Shown one piece after another: positions 1 to 11,500 of a DNA stretch of 64,000 nt. Below the pieces are notes generated by a model, which was given only the letters and a program-made list of their open reading frames with translations, was not told the origin of the DNA and made no database searches. Every line of letters begins with the position of its first letter. The stretch's first letter is position 1. Both the position numbers and the translations under genes were made by a program. This DNA is from Bacteroidales bacterium (GTDB lineage: Bacteria > Bacteroidota > Bacteroidia > Bacteroidales > F082). The stretch spans positions 1 to 64,000 of the forward strand of contig JAFYJV010000018.1 of NCBI GenBank assembly GCA_017537965.1. The letters are read 5' to 3'.

Positions 1-141
1 CCGCACGTATTTTCGGTCGCCGTAAAAACGGTTTTCCAGGTCGAGTTTTCCGTGCTCTTGTAGTAGTTTTTTTGCGTTTTCGACGTAGCGGCGGGCTTCG
101 TTAACAGGGTCCACTACGGTTTCTTTGTCAAAAGCTCTCAT
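1..141 (-). CDS. DUF5618 family protein, N-terminal fragment (cut by window edge)
   Basis: The ATG at 141 opens a frame that runs off the window after 47 codons. The visible product contains the motif EARRYVENAKKLLQEHGKL, then DRKYVR. This matches the N-terminus of the complete genes at 1399-1818 (SRRYVENAENIL, DRKYVRMAG) and 32727-33134 (ARRYVDNAKKVL, DEKYVRAAG). The family is small, predicted helical and cytoplasmic, and its function is unknown. It lies downstream of the Rpn-type nuclease gene on the same strand with a 55-base gap. No clear promoter is seen directly in front of it. Confidence 0.75.
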   Translation of the reverse strand, partial: MRAFDKETVVDPVNEARRYVENAKKLLQEHGKLDLENRFYGDRKYVR

Positions 142-193
142 TGTTTGGGTGGTTTATAGTGGTTCATACTAGAATATTCAAATTATAGAACAA

Positions 194-207
194 ATCTCAC
201 TCCTCAC
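194..207. repeat. two heptamer repeat units over the end of the nuclease gene
   Basis: The units ATCTCAC and TCCTCAC lie in tandem. The stop codon of the nuclease gene (TGA on the minus strand, 197-199) lies inside the first unit. The same unit TCCTCAC recurs exactly at 1378-1391, just beyond the next gene. This is the shortest of nine such tracts in the window and would not be convincing alone. Confidence 0.4.
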
Positions 208-1087
208 ATCCGATGCTGGTGAGTTGGGCGATGACGGCTGGATCCATGCCCAAGGTTCTCATCTTTTGGGCGATTTCTAGTTTTTCTTCTTTACGGCCTT
301 TTTCAATACCTTTCTCATAACCTTCCTGCTCGCCACGATACCTTGCGGCTTCGATGACGTTCTCCTCGAAGCGCTGGTTGAACTGGTAGTCCTTGTACTC
401 TTTGACTTCCTGCTCGGTCATCTGGGTGATTTTCAGCCGTTCCAGTGCCTTTTGAAGTCCCGGGACTTTGGTGTCGGGGTCGATGTATCCGGTCTTGAGG
501 TATCGCATCCACTCCTCCTCGGCGTTGGTGGGTTCCTGGGTTTCGTCGAACTGGCTAGCCCGGACGACGTAGTACTCTGGGAAGATGTCGTTCATGGCAT
601 CGTGCCGTAGTCCAGGTAGCGTTTTTTTGTTTTTGAGGAGGAGTCTGTCGCCGGTGTGTACGCCGAGGAGCTCGCTCTGTCCGTGGTAGAGGTAGTCCTC
701 ACCATAGCCGAGGTTGTAGTAGAGGATGTTGATGGAGAAGACCTTTTTGACGTTTTGGTAGTCCTGTCCGATTTTGATGTGCTCTGTGATGGTCTTGGCG
801 GTGGAGTAAACGATACGTTGGAGGAAGTTGAGGTCTTCGGCGAACTGGATCTCGACGAGGATGATCTCGCCGAGGCTGTTGAGTGCCTTGATGTCGACGC
901 GGTTGACTTTGTCGTTTTTGTGCTGTCGGTTGCTCTCGCTTTCGAGGAGCTGGGTGATCTGGACGGGTTCTCCGATGATGGTGGAGACGAGGCTTTCGAG
1001 GATTTCGAAGTCGGCTTTGTCGCGGAGCATGTATTTGGCTGCCCAGTCGAAACGGATGACATTGTCGTATTTGTCAGAATTATCCAT
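197..1087 (-). CDS. Rpn family PD-(D/E)XK nuclease / putative transposase
   Basis: The 296-residue product belongs to the Rpn/PDDEXK_2 group, whose characterised members are endonucleases that promote RecA-independent recombination. Seen: the N-terminal MRFDWAAKYMLRDK-like segment typical of the family (here RFDWAAKYMLRDKADF), an Asp in VDIKALNS followed by the E-x-Q strand ILVEIQFAED (the PD-(D/E)XK core), and the repetitive Gly/Glu/Lys tail GYEKGIEKGRKEE followed by AQKMRTLGMD. The start is the ATG at 1087; the longer frame begins with a TTG that is part of the -7 box at 1115-1122. There are no terminal inverted repeats or target duplications, so this is not a complete transposon. It lies between two DUF5618 genes in an accessory patch. 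The recombination role is inferred from the family only. Confidence 0.85.
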   Translation of the reverse strand: MDNSDKYDNVIRFDWAAKYMLRDKADFEILESLVSTIIGEPVQITQLLESESNRQHKNDKVNRVDIKALNSLGEIILVEIQFAEDLNFLQRIVYSTAKTITEHIKIGQDYQNVKKVFSINILYYNLGYGEDYLYHGQSELLGVHTGDRLLLKNKKTLPGLRHDAMNDIFPEYYVVRASQFDETQEPTNAEEEWMRYLKTGYIDPDTKVPGLQKALERLKITQMTEQEVKEYKDYQFNQRFEENVIEAARYRGEQEGYEKGIEKGRKEEKLEIAQKMRTLGMDPAVIAQLTSIGCEE

Positions 1088-1114
1088 GGTTGATGATTTT
1101 TTAAAGATTCGCTG

Positions 1115-1122
1115 CAAAGATA
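1115..1122 (-). promoter_or_regulatory. Bacteroidota -7 box for the Rpn-type nuclease gene
   Basis: On the minus strand this reads TATCTTTG, an exact match to TAnnTTTG. It lies 28 bases upstream of the ATG at 1087, so the leader is short, about 20 bases. The -33 region is A/T-rich without a clear TTTG. Confidence 0.6.
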
Positions 1123-1204
1123 TGGAAAGTTTTTAAATCATGCAACAATAATGGAAAATTATTCATAATATTATCGTTAAATCAAACAAACATCACCCTC
1201 TCCA

Positions 1205-1332
1205 CTCTCCCCGAGGAGAGGGGAGGTGTTGTCCCCATTCGTACAAATCCGCAGCGAAGCTGCCAAATCGAGAGTTCCTCCCGGAAAAAAATCCTTTTCA
1301 TTCGTTCAATTCGTAGTTAAATAACCATAAAT
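1205..1332. repeat. ~130-bp intergenic repeat, copy A
   Basis: Copy A is nearly identical to copy B at 1990-2121. Both begin with a hairpin-forming inverted repeat (CTCTCC, then CCGA, then GGAGAG), pass through the shared block CGTACAAATCCGCAGCGAAG, and end with TTCGTAGTTAAATAACC. The two copies lie on either side of the DUF5618 gene at 1399-1818. Copy A fills most of the non-coding stretch 1088-1398, which otherwise holds only a promoter and a heptamer tract. Confidence 0.85.
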
Positions 1333-1374
1333 CTGTGAGATCTGTAGTTTCCCTTTCGTAGTATCTCTCTAAAT

Positions 1375-1398
1375 TCCTCCTCACTCCTCACTCAACAA
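1375..1398. repeat. heptamer repeat tract at the 3' end of a DUF5618 gene
   Basis: Two exact TCCTCAC units (1378-1384, 1385-1391) are followed by TCAACAA, and the stop codon of the minus-strand gene follows directly at 1399-1401. The unit TCCTCAC is shared with 201-207. Confidence 0.5.
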
Positions 1399-1818
1399 TT
1401 ACGCCACTTTCTTCATCATCACCTCGCAGCGATCAATGATTTCGTTGGCAAGCCGGATGCCTTCGCTACTGAGGGCACGGCTCAGCTCTCCATCATACCC
1501 CATGGAGATGTGGATGGTTTCGTAAGCGGCGTTGATCAAGCTGAGTAGTTTGTTGTCGCGTTTGGCGACTTCTTTTCTGAAGTCATTGATGTCGGGATGG
1601 ATTCGTTTCAGGTTCTTGATGTGAAACACGGCGTCCAGGATGAGCAAAATGCCGTTCCATAAAGTGTTGCCAGCCATCCTGACGTATTTGCGGTCGCGGT
1701 AGAGCTGGGTCTCGAAATCAAGTTGGCCATGGTTCTTTAAAATGTTTTCGGCGTTTTCTACATAGCGGCGGGATTCGGCAATGGGATCCGCTATAGGTTC
1801 AAGGATGCTTTTTCTCAT
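1399..1818 (-). CDS. DUF5618 family protein
   Basis: This is a complete 139-residue member of the family cut off at the left edge of the window. It shows the family signatures RRYVENAENIL (residues ~17-27), YVRMAGNTLWNGILLILDAVF (~45-65), a KRDNKLLSLINAAYETIHISMGYDG block and the C-terminal GIRLANEIIDRCEVMMKK. It is predicted all-helical and cytoplasmic, with no membrane segment. Function is unknown; I do not assign one. The ATG at 1818 sits about 48 bases below a consensus -7 box. Two copies of a ~130-bp repeat flank the gene, and a third paralogue lies at 32.7 kb, so the family is multi-copy and possibly mobile by recombination. Confidence 0.8.
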   Translation of the reverse strand: MRKSILEPIADPIAESRRYVENAENILKNHGQLDFETQLYRDRKYVRMAGNTLWNGILLILDAVFHIKNLKRIHPDINDFRKEVAKRDNKLLSLINAAYETIHISMGYDGELSRALSSEGIRLANEIIDRCEVMMKKVA

Positions 1819-1865
1819 TTTACTAATGTTTTAGTTAATTCATGATATTCGTATGAATAGTGCTG

Positions 1866-1873
1866 CAAAGATA
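1866..1873 (-). promoter_or_regulatory. Bacteroidota -7 box for the DUF5618 gene
   Basis: The minus strand reads TATCTTTG. It lies 47 bases upstream of the ATG at 1818. The bases around it (TATCTTTGCAGC) are the same as those around the nuclease-gene promoter at 1115-1122, so the two promoters share more than the -7 consensus. Confidence 0.6.
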
Positions 1874-1989
1874 TGGAAATATTTTTATATCCCCAAGGAA
1901 AAATAGAAATTATTTTCAAAGATCCATGAAAACAATCTAAACAATTATGGATTTACACGGAAAGTCGATTTAGCCCTCACCCCCGGCCC

Positions 1990-2121
1990 CTCTCCCCGAG
2001 GAGAGGGGAGGAAGAGTGTTGCCGCCATTCGTACAAATCCGCAGCGAAGCTGCCAAATCGAGAGTTCCTCCCGGAAAAAATCCTTTTCATTTGTTCAATT
2101 CGTAGTTAAATAACCATAAAT
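1990..2121. repeat. ~130-bp intergenic repeat, copy B
   Basis: This is the second copy of the element at 1205-1332, in the same orientation. The two differ at a few positions and by a 3-5 base indel just after the hairpin (AGGTGTTGTCC versus AGGAAGAGTGTTGCC). The hairpin here is slightly longer (CCCCTCTCC, CCGA, GGAGAGGGG). The pair makes a ~785-bp direct-repeat unit around the DUF5618 gene. Confidence 0.85.
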
Positions 2122-2411
2122 TTTTATGATAAATCCTCCGTTCCTTGCTCCTTTTCTTCTCTGTCGGAATACCTTCAATGTATTCGGGTAATTGGGTGTT
2201 TTCTCCTTTTGTGGGTTTCATGGCTGTATCAAAGTTGGAATAATCAGTAAAAATATATAAAATAACTATACAAATCAAAGCAATTTAATTTATTTTATCT
2301 GTTCTTAACGCAGATCCTTCCTTCACCATAAAAAATTCATTACTTAAATATTTTTAACATGACATTTGCTTTTTTCTTTCAAGAAAGCATCTTTTATACT
2401 ATATTTTTTTG

Positions 2412-2419
2412 TATTTTTG
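2412..2419 (+). promoter_or_regulatory. Bacteroidota -7 box for the giant surface-protein gene
   Basis: TATTTTTG matches TAnnTTTG. Transcription would start near 2426, giving a leader of about 120 bases before the ATG at 2547, long for this window. I found no riboswitch-like fold in the leader by eye. Confidence 0.55.
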
Positions 2420-2546
2420 CGCCGCCAAAATAATAGGGTGGATTGTGCCCTGTCGGGTTCCCACTCCATTGGCCAGCGTTCTTATCGACCGAAAGATCTA
2501 ATGAAATTATTGTAAATGAATAAATTAGGAATATAAATAACCGTTT

Positions 2547-5500
2547 ATGAAAAACAAAACAAACACAATCATGGTCTCGAATAGACAAAAGAAGAAACGC
2601 CTCGTGACGAGAGCGTTGGTCATGATGATGTTCATGGCCCTATTCACCCAAGCCGCGCAAGCGCAAACCAGCCAAGTGCTTAAAATGACTAACGGCACAC
2701 GTGAAGTGCCTGCCGACGGAACCTGGTTCTACGACTCCGGCGGTCCGTTGCTCTTCACCCCGGGAACCCCCGAAGCCGACGAGTACAACTGGACCACCTG
2801 GTATCAGCACAACGAGGAATACACCCTCACCCTCACGGTGCCCGAAGGCAAAGGCATCCAGATTGCGTTCAGCAAACTCCTCATCAACAACGATACGCTG
2901 AGGTTCTATGAAGGCAATTCGGTGGATCCCGCAAACCTCATTGGAGAGTTCTGTAATAACGAATATTCCACCAGCTTCGGCACCTTCACGGTGACCTCAC
3001 ACGGGAACATGACCGTCCGGTTCGTTTCAGACTACCACTGGCGCGATGAAGGTTGGGAAGCCCTCATCACCCGCACCGACAGTTTCACTCCGCAACCCCC
3101 GGTAGCCGTGATGGCCGCCTGCGACAACCTGGTGACCCTGATCCCCACCAGCATGGGAACTGATGACGACAACACCAATGACAATATTGAATACAAAATC
3201 GGCGATGGCAGTTACGCCACCTACACTCCGGGCGAACTCATCGACCTTAACAGCCAGTCCTTCCCGGTGACCGTGACCGTGAAAGCCACCGTGGATGGTG
3301 ATGCTTCAGCTGAAAAGGCTTACACTTTTACCCTGAAAATCCAACCCCCAGGGGTCCCGACTTATACACTTAACGCCAGTTCCAATAGCGTCACGACCTA
3401 TTTCCCCAACAAGCCCGAGGGCGTGAACGACACTTACTATATTCGCTGGACCATCGACAACAACCCGACGGCTACCAATGCGCCCTCCTTGTGGCAGCAA
3501 GCCAACCATGAGTTCCAGCAGCCCAACAACACGCCCAACAGCGTGCCCGCAGGCGATATCGACTATACCAATGTCACACTAAGCACGCCTTTCTATATCC
3601 ACATCGCCACCCGCGGTACCACCTGCCCCGACATCTTCTCATCCGTGGTGGACATCGAGGTTACGGCGCGTTATGTGCCCATGCCGACCATCACGTTTGA
3701 GACCTCAGGTGACAATGGCCTGACCACCTTGGCATGCAGCTTGACGGGTGCCACCATCTATTATACCACCGATGGCAGCGCCCCCACTACTTCCAGCACG
3801 CAATACAATGGGAGCAACTTTAGCGTGCCGGCCGGTACCACCGTGAAAGCCATCGCTGTGAAGGACGGTTACACTACTTCCGCCGTGGCTTCGGCTATCT
3901 TTGTGCCGGGCGGTGAAAACGGCGACCCGCAAAGCGGCACCTACGGTAGCGTGGTGCTCTTGGACGACCGCGAAGACCATAGTTGGAGCTACTATAGCGA
4001 TGACGACCAGCCTATCCACAGCCTGAATCCCGCAGACGTGAAGATTACTTATTATGGTTATGGCAACAACACCATGACCACCACCAGCACGGCTGCTTCG
4101 CCTGCCAACAATGCTTTTAATGCTAATGTTCTGCCTAACCAAGTGGCTGTGAACGTTAACGAGCCAGGCAACCAGTTCATCTATTTGAAGACTTTGGAAG
4201 CTGCCGACGAAGACGGCACAGGAGGCTATCCTTATACCATGATCCCCAACCCGTTCCAGGTGAGACCGACTTACGGCTCAAGGGAAGAGGGTTATGTCGA
4301 GCCGAGAGAAAACAGGGGACAAATCACTGTGAATGACGGAACGCAAACCACCAATACTGCTCCTATTTATGGTTATTATACTGACTATGGCTGTAAGACC
4401 CAGTTTATCATTCCTGCATCCGATTTAGCACTTGTTAACGGGGGCAAAATTACCTCATTGAAATTCTATCGCAATGCTAATACAAGTCACACGTGGGGGA
4501 ATACATTCACTGTTGAGGTTGGCGAAGTGTCTCAATCGAGTTTTACCAGTCAAGCTTTTGTTACCACGGGACTTACCACGGTATATTCAGGATCATTGAC
4601 AGTAGACGGCAACGGAGAAATGACCATTACTTTCACATCGCCTTACAGCTATAATGGCGGCAACTTGCTGATAAGCATTGGAGCTCCTGGCAATGGCAGT
4701 TATTATAGTGCATATTGGTATGGCGTTTCTTCATCAAACATCGGAGTGTATGGAAATAATGGTAGTAACAATGGAACTATTCCGTCCTCCGTTGCTGGCT
4801 ATGTTAGTGTTGCTCCTAAAACCACCATCACTTATACGGGAGGTATAGCCGGCTATGTCCAAGACTGCAATACGGAAACTTTTAATGATGTGGAACCAGC
4901 GGGATATACTGCAACTGGTAGTTTGCCAGACGGTTGGCACGGATATGTCAACAATTCACAGTATGCTTATCCCCCTCACGTATCAAACTACGCTAATTAT
5001 TCATTCATCAGTAACAATAATGGTAATTATTTGTTGTTGACAGCCCTTCCTAATGGTTCTGCTTTTGCCAAGTCTCCAGCATACGACGACATCGCCTCAA
5101 TTTCTTTCAAGTATCGTTATGAGGATACATCTCAAGGCACATTATATATAGCTTATGAAGGTTCGGATGGTTATATCCATGGTATAACAGCATTAAATGC
5201 AACAACTACATGGAGCTCTTATACTTTATCATCTTCAGAACTTGGATATGTTATTGCAAATGGCGGTTCGATTTGGTTTTATTTTACGGGTGTTTCTTCT
5301 TCCTATTTTTCTGCAGCTGTTGATGATGTTGAGATTTGTGTCAATGTTCCCACATACGATGTCAACATTGCCTCAGGTATTACTGGCGGCACGGTGACGG
5401 CAAGTCCTGCAACAGCTGCCGAGGGTAACACTGTGACGATTACTGCTACTCCCTCAGGCAGTAACTCGCTCAGTTCCCTTTCGGTGATAGGTGATGTTTC

Positions 5501-8500
5501 CGGCATTGCAATTAGTGTGAACGGTTCAGGCAACACCTATACTTTTACGATGCCTGGCGAAAGTGTCACTGTCAATGCCTCTTTCTTTACCCCAGAGACC
5601 AAATACCGTGGCTTCTACGCTTGGCGTGTGAAGAGCCTCTCAAGCGGCTTGACCATCCAGAAGAATGGCACTCCTGTGGCGGTAGGCGAGACTATCAATG
5701 CTGAAGATGAAATCAAGTTCATCACCAGCAACGAAGAAGGCAATGAAGTTGAGTTTGAGGCCTTGTGGGCACAGGCCAATGTGGTTCCTTGTTCCATGGC
5801 CAACGGCTTGAGTGCGGCTATTGCCTCTCCTGTGTTGAACAACAATTACGGCTATGAAAGAAACTTCGTCGTAGTAACTAATGGTGCACAAACTGGTGCT
5901 GTCAACAACGCTTCACAAAAGCCTGTGACTATCTCGAGTTTATATCCAGATGGAGAAGGTACAATGAGCTCCTCAAAGTATCTCGCTGGAAATTTCACAG
6001 GCAATAATAACACGAAGTTTGAAAACATTTATATGCAAAATGGTGGTAGTACAGTTGCACAATATCAGTATCGTCAATATCGTGCGAGAGCCACCTATAG
6101 TAATAATGCTTTTGATACTTGGTATTATTATAATTCTAACACGCAAACTTGGGGAAGTATTGGTGACGCTACTTATGATTTGGTTACATTCGACGTCGAA
6201 GAAGACCCTAATTATTCAGAAGATGGAATTTATCATATTACAATTGAAAATGGTTATGGTTATGGCTATCGATATATGAACAAGACTTCTGTAACGGGTA
6301 CTTCAGAAAAGACCATCTATAATGCCAATGGCAACGATCTTGTTTTCGGAAGGGGTATTAATGGAACGATAGAAACGCTCTACGGAGCAAAGAGTTTTGG
6401 CGAAGATGTATTATTGGATTTCAGAATGCGTCTGGAAAGTGGATTTATTGGAACGGTTTATGCTATGGGTTACGATGGGACAGCTGCAGACCAATCCATT
6501 GTAAGGGTGACTTTAGGAAGCGATTACGACAGAGCCGATGGCAATAATAATTTATTGAAGATTACCAATTCATTTGAAGGCGGTTATGAAATTGGTTTTA
6601 CATCTGCTGCCAACACTGACTATCTTAATTATGATTATGTTGTCAAGAGTGGTAAAATGTTGTCATCCATTGCAATTGGTGATGCTGGTCTTGACAGAGC
6701 TTTTTATATGGGTTACCTTTTAGTAAGGGGAAATCAAGGTGGTAGAAGATTATTAGTTGAAGGAGGTGAATTCAAGAGCATTGCAGGTGGATTTGATTCC
6801 GATGTGGATAATTGTAAAGGAGTTGATATCAGAATAAAAGGTGGTACTATCCTTGGTAGTATATATGGTGCTGCTGCCTATGCTGGTGCTGTTGGAGATC
6901 GTCGATTTGTCATTACTGGAGGAACCATCAATGGTTGGATTGCCGGTGGTTGCAATGGTACCCAAAACACTGGTGGCGAACTCTATGGTCTCACCAAGAT
7001 TTATGTAGGCGGAAAGGCTAAGGTGATTCCCTCGTCCGACGATCCTTATATTGGTGCCACTACTACGTACGGCACAAACGGCGCTTACGGCGGTTACATT
7101 TTCGGTGCTGGTTGCGGTATCGCACCGGTCGGATTTGACGAAGCTGCCGCCAACCCCGATTGGTCGCTGTTGGAATCCAATACCGTCGGCAAGGTGTTCG
7201 GCTCGCGTATCGTCGTTGCTGATGAATGCGAGATTGGCCGCGACATCTATGGCGGCGGCAACTTCGGTTTCGTAGCTGGCAATAGTGGCGATATGGGCCT
7301 CACCGGCAACACCGACATGAAATCGGAGATCTATATCCTTGGCGGTACCATACATGGCGATGTGCAAGGCGGCTCCAACAACTCTATTGGCCAAACTGTG
7401 AATATATATGTCAGAGGCGGTGAACTCGATGGTCGCGCCGTCGAGAACCCACAATTCCAGGATAATGATCTTGAGGGTTCTGTATATGGTGGCTCCGACT
7501 CATGGGGTACCATCAACGGCCTGGCTACCATTGAGATGACAGGTGGCCACCTCCACGGTTCTATTTATGGCGGCGGCTATGGTTCGAATACCAACATGGC
7601 GGCCGGAACCCGCATCAACGTCAAAGGCGGTATCATTGACAATAATGTGTATGGCGGTGGCGAGGAAGGTACCGTGGGTGCCACTTCCACTCCTGCCAAC
7701 ACTAATGTGAACATTAGCGGCGGTACGATGAAAAATGTGTTCGGCGCTGGTAAGGGTAAAACAGCCTCTGGATCCATTCCGGCTCAGACTGCCGATATCA
7801 ACGGACAAACTGTTGTGAACATCAGCGGAGGTGCCATGGACAACGTATATGGCGGTGGCGAAGCTGGCAATGTGGTGAACGGAACCAATCTTGCCTCTAC
7901 CGTCACCATCCAAGGCGGCACCATCAACGAGGATGTATATGGCGGTGGCAAGCTGGGCAAGACCAAGGGCAATGTCATCGTCAATGTGTTGGGCGGCAAT
8001 ATTTCCGGCAACGTGTATGGCGGTGCCTTCGGTAAGAGAGAGGATGTGTACATTGCCGGTACCCACACCGTCAACGTCACAGGAGGTAACATGTATGCCA
8101 ATGTGTATGGCGGTTCGCGTAATGCTGACGATGCCTTGACCTTCGACCATACAGGTTATACTATGGATCAAGCCGTCAACCACGTGAACATCAGCGGCGG
8201 TCACGTTTATTACCATGTGTTCGCTGCCGGTTACTTCGGCGAGACTTACGGTTCGGTGTATGCCTTCATCGGCACTAACGCCATTTCCTCTGCACCTAAT
8301 GCGGCACCGACCAACTCCATTAGCTATAACGCTGCCTCACTGCTTATCGATGGTTCTGTGTGGGCTGGTGCCGACTACGGTAACTTCGACGGTCAAAGCT
8401 TTGGTGCCAGCACCATTAAGGGTTACTCCAATGTATATATCGACGGTACTGGCTACAACACCGTCAGTACCAAGCCCTCCGACGCCGGTTACATGAACAT

Positions 8501-11500
8501 CGGTGGCAGCGTGATTGGCTCAGGTACCTCGTGCTACGCTGGCGAACAAGGCAGCAGCCTTGTTTTCCGCAATTACGGTCAAGCTGTGGAGAATCCTGCC
8601 TTCGGTAGCAAGGATGACGACGATGAACCTATCATTGAGAAATACACCACGGCAACGCGTAACCTTCAGTCAATACAGTTCTTCAAAGATGTCGTGACCG
8701 ATAATATCCACGTCCACTTCATTGGTCAAGGCAAGGTCAACTCCCTGCTTACTACCGACAAGGTTACCATATACGAAATCAACGATGTCGCTCGCATCGC
8801 CAATGGTAGCTCGCTCTTCGTTGACTTCCCCATGGATCAAGTGAAGAAGTTGGGCAGTTACAGCTGCACAGACGTATTTGCCGCCACGCCAAGCTATACC
8901 GTGGTGGGCTATGCCGACCTGCCCACCGCAGGCAAGGACAACAAGTTCCGTGTAAACAATGGTGCTTACCTGAATGTCAAGTACCTCGATGCATACGGCG
9001 AAGGTAAAAACTATGGCGAGCTTGAAGGCTTCTTCTACATGATGACCGAAGACGTCAACAACACCTGTGCCTACGCCCGTCCGAAGCAAAGCACGGAGCA
9101 AGGCAACATCATCCCTGATGACTACGACAACGAAAATGATGGTGGTTTCTTGAGCTACTACGCCGACAAGAACACCTACGACGCTCAAGGCGGTGTGGCC
9201 AATCCAGGCGTGCAGATGCCTTACGAGAACCACATCCTTGCCTCCAAGAACGGTGAGGAGTACTTCCGTATTTGGCGTTACGGCGGCAAATACAGCAACC
9301 GTTTTGGTGTGTTCAATGCGGTGGGCAAGACTACCGTGGGTTATTCCACTGCTGATGTTGAGATCTCGCTGCCCGCTTCACGTGGTGAGAATTCTTACTT
9401 CCGCATCAAGACTATCAACGGATTCCCAGTGATTGACTATGGCGATGATGTGATCACCGTTAACGCAGGCGTTTACAACAGCTCTGACGGAGTTCCCGCC
9501 AACAATGGCTGGATGTATGTGAACAGTGCCGGCACTGCCTTTGTGGATGGACAAACTGGCACCCAAACGAACGAAGCCACCAATGGTCTTACACGTATCG
9601 ACGAAGCTCCCAACGTCAACTTCGGCTTGGTGGCCATCCCGCAAGGTTCTTTGTTGAATTCAGGCAACCAAAACTTGCTGATTTGCGACGATGCTAGCGA
9701 CGAAAACGGCTTGTTGGCCAGCAATCAATGGACGAACTACGACCAAACTATCAACCCGAGCATCTTGTTCCGCCTCACCTATAATAATAATCTGAGCAAT
9801 AATACTACTTGGGATCCCATCGTCATCGTCTTTGAGCAATGCGATTCAATTGGCAATGTGAAAGACGAGATCACCGTCACCCTTGCGGTTGACATTTCCA
9901 CCACTATTGACCAGAGCTTCACCACCCAAACTTACGCAGTGATGAACGGACATGGCACCACCATCGACACCTATACGGCCAAGGTGGTCATGCCAGGCTT
10001 TACCCCTTACGTGAACACCGAGGGTGAGTTGAGCAACTGGACCTTCGTAAGCGCTTCGTTTACACCTGCTGTGGAATTCACTACAGCTTCATGGACAAGC
10101 GGTTCCGGTTATATTGGCAGCCCCGACAAGTTCTCCATGCAAATCAAGCCGAGCGCCAACTACGACAACACGATTGGATGGTATTCATACGTTGGCACGG
10201 CCAAAGACATGAATGGTTTGCAAGCGAACACCCATTTGGCCTACACCGACGGTCGTAACCCTGCTGCTTTCGATTTCATACTGCACTACGACGGCGAACA
10301 AGAGGTTACTGATAAGGTGAAGATAGGTGATCTTGTGGTGACCCTGCACTTCACGAATTACAAATACGGCGACGAGCCCGATCACGGCAAGGACATTACC
10401 ATTACCGTTGAGGTGTGGCGTCGTGGCCAAGGCAACAACTATTACATCGACGGTGTCAACGGCGACAACTTCTATGCTGGCGACCGTCCCGATGCCGCTA
10501 AGAAGACCTTGAGCGGTATTTACAACCGTACTGACTACGCCCCGGGCGACAATATCTTCATTGTGAACACCGTCACTGCCAACAGCGGCTCTGCGCTCGA
10601 CTGGAACGGCGAATTGTATGGTGGTGTCATCCTTTACCGTTATCCTGGCGGACACCCATTGAAGAAAGACGCTGAAGGCGTTTCGTCCGAAGATTACTAT
10701 GTTGGTTATTCGGAGGCTGTGGGTGATACTGCTGCCTACAACCCCAATAACTTAGGCTTTACTGGCACTTTGATTAAAGTTGAGAAGTCCATGAACATTC
10801 ACAACATCATCCTCGATGGTGCCTACAATCTGAAGAACCGTGTCGCTGCACTCGTTCCTGACGAAACAAAATACCAAGTGCCTACCGCTCCAATGATTAA
10901 CATCGAAACTAGCGGTGTGCTGAATGTGTATGCCGACAGTAAGCTGCAGTGGAACTACACGAACAGCAACGGCGGTGCCGTTTACAATGCCGGTAAGATG
11001 ATCATCCGCGGCGGTAGCGATATCTACCACAACGCTGTGCTGGCCAACACGTACGAAGGTGCTGGTGTGTATGTGAAAGACGGTGCCACCCTCATCGTTT
11101 CCGACTCCATCACTATCCATAACAACCACCTTACTTACAATGACGGCAGCAAGGCTGTTGTTGAAAAGAACAGTAACGTCTATCTCGAAGGTGCCAACAG
11201 CGTCATCCAAGTGGGTACCTCACAGCAAAACGACGGTATCCTCGCCTTGGAGAACCACTTGAACGACGAGGTGGAAGCAGGCGAGACCCGTCTGAAATCC
11301 GCCAAGATCGGTGTTTCCAAGGGTACTTGGGGCTCGTACTACTATACCCCTATCGCCTACTCCGACGGAGGCGGCTCGGCCTATCTGGGCAACCTCATCC
11401 CTGAAAACCCAGATGCGGTGGAGCCTGAAGACTATATCATCTACGACGATGACGAATACTATAAAGTGGTCACCCTTAACAGCACATCACCCTACGAACC

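Larger units (their letters stand above)
1819..2546. other. 728-base non-coding stretch
   Basis: It contains the -7 box of the DUF5618 gene (1866-1873, minus), repeat copy B (1990-2121), an A/T-rich spacer with no recognisable gene (2122-2400), and the promoter and ~120-base leader of the giant surface gene (from 2412). A 63-codon minus-strand frame at 2087-2278 overlaps the repeat and has no support. Nothing else is seen. Confidence 0.6.

Noticed and set aside
197..1087. Rpn-type gene as part of an insertion sequence
   Set aside because: No terminal inverted repeats, no target-site duplication and no classic DDE transposase; the family is often labelled transposase but lacks element structure here.
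2087..2278. A 63-codon minus-strand frame before the giant gene
   Set aside because: It overlaps repeat copy B, has no family, and its presumed start is in A/T-rich sequence without a promoter box.
7246..8125. CRISPR-like regularity
   Set aside because: The repeated TATGGCGG units are in-frame codons for Val-Tyr-Gly-Gly, vary in spacing by multiples of three, and lie inside a coding region with no cas genes nearby.
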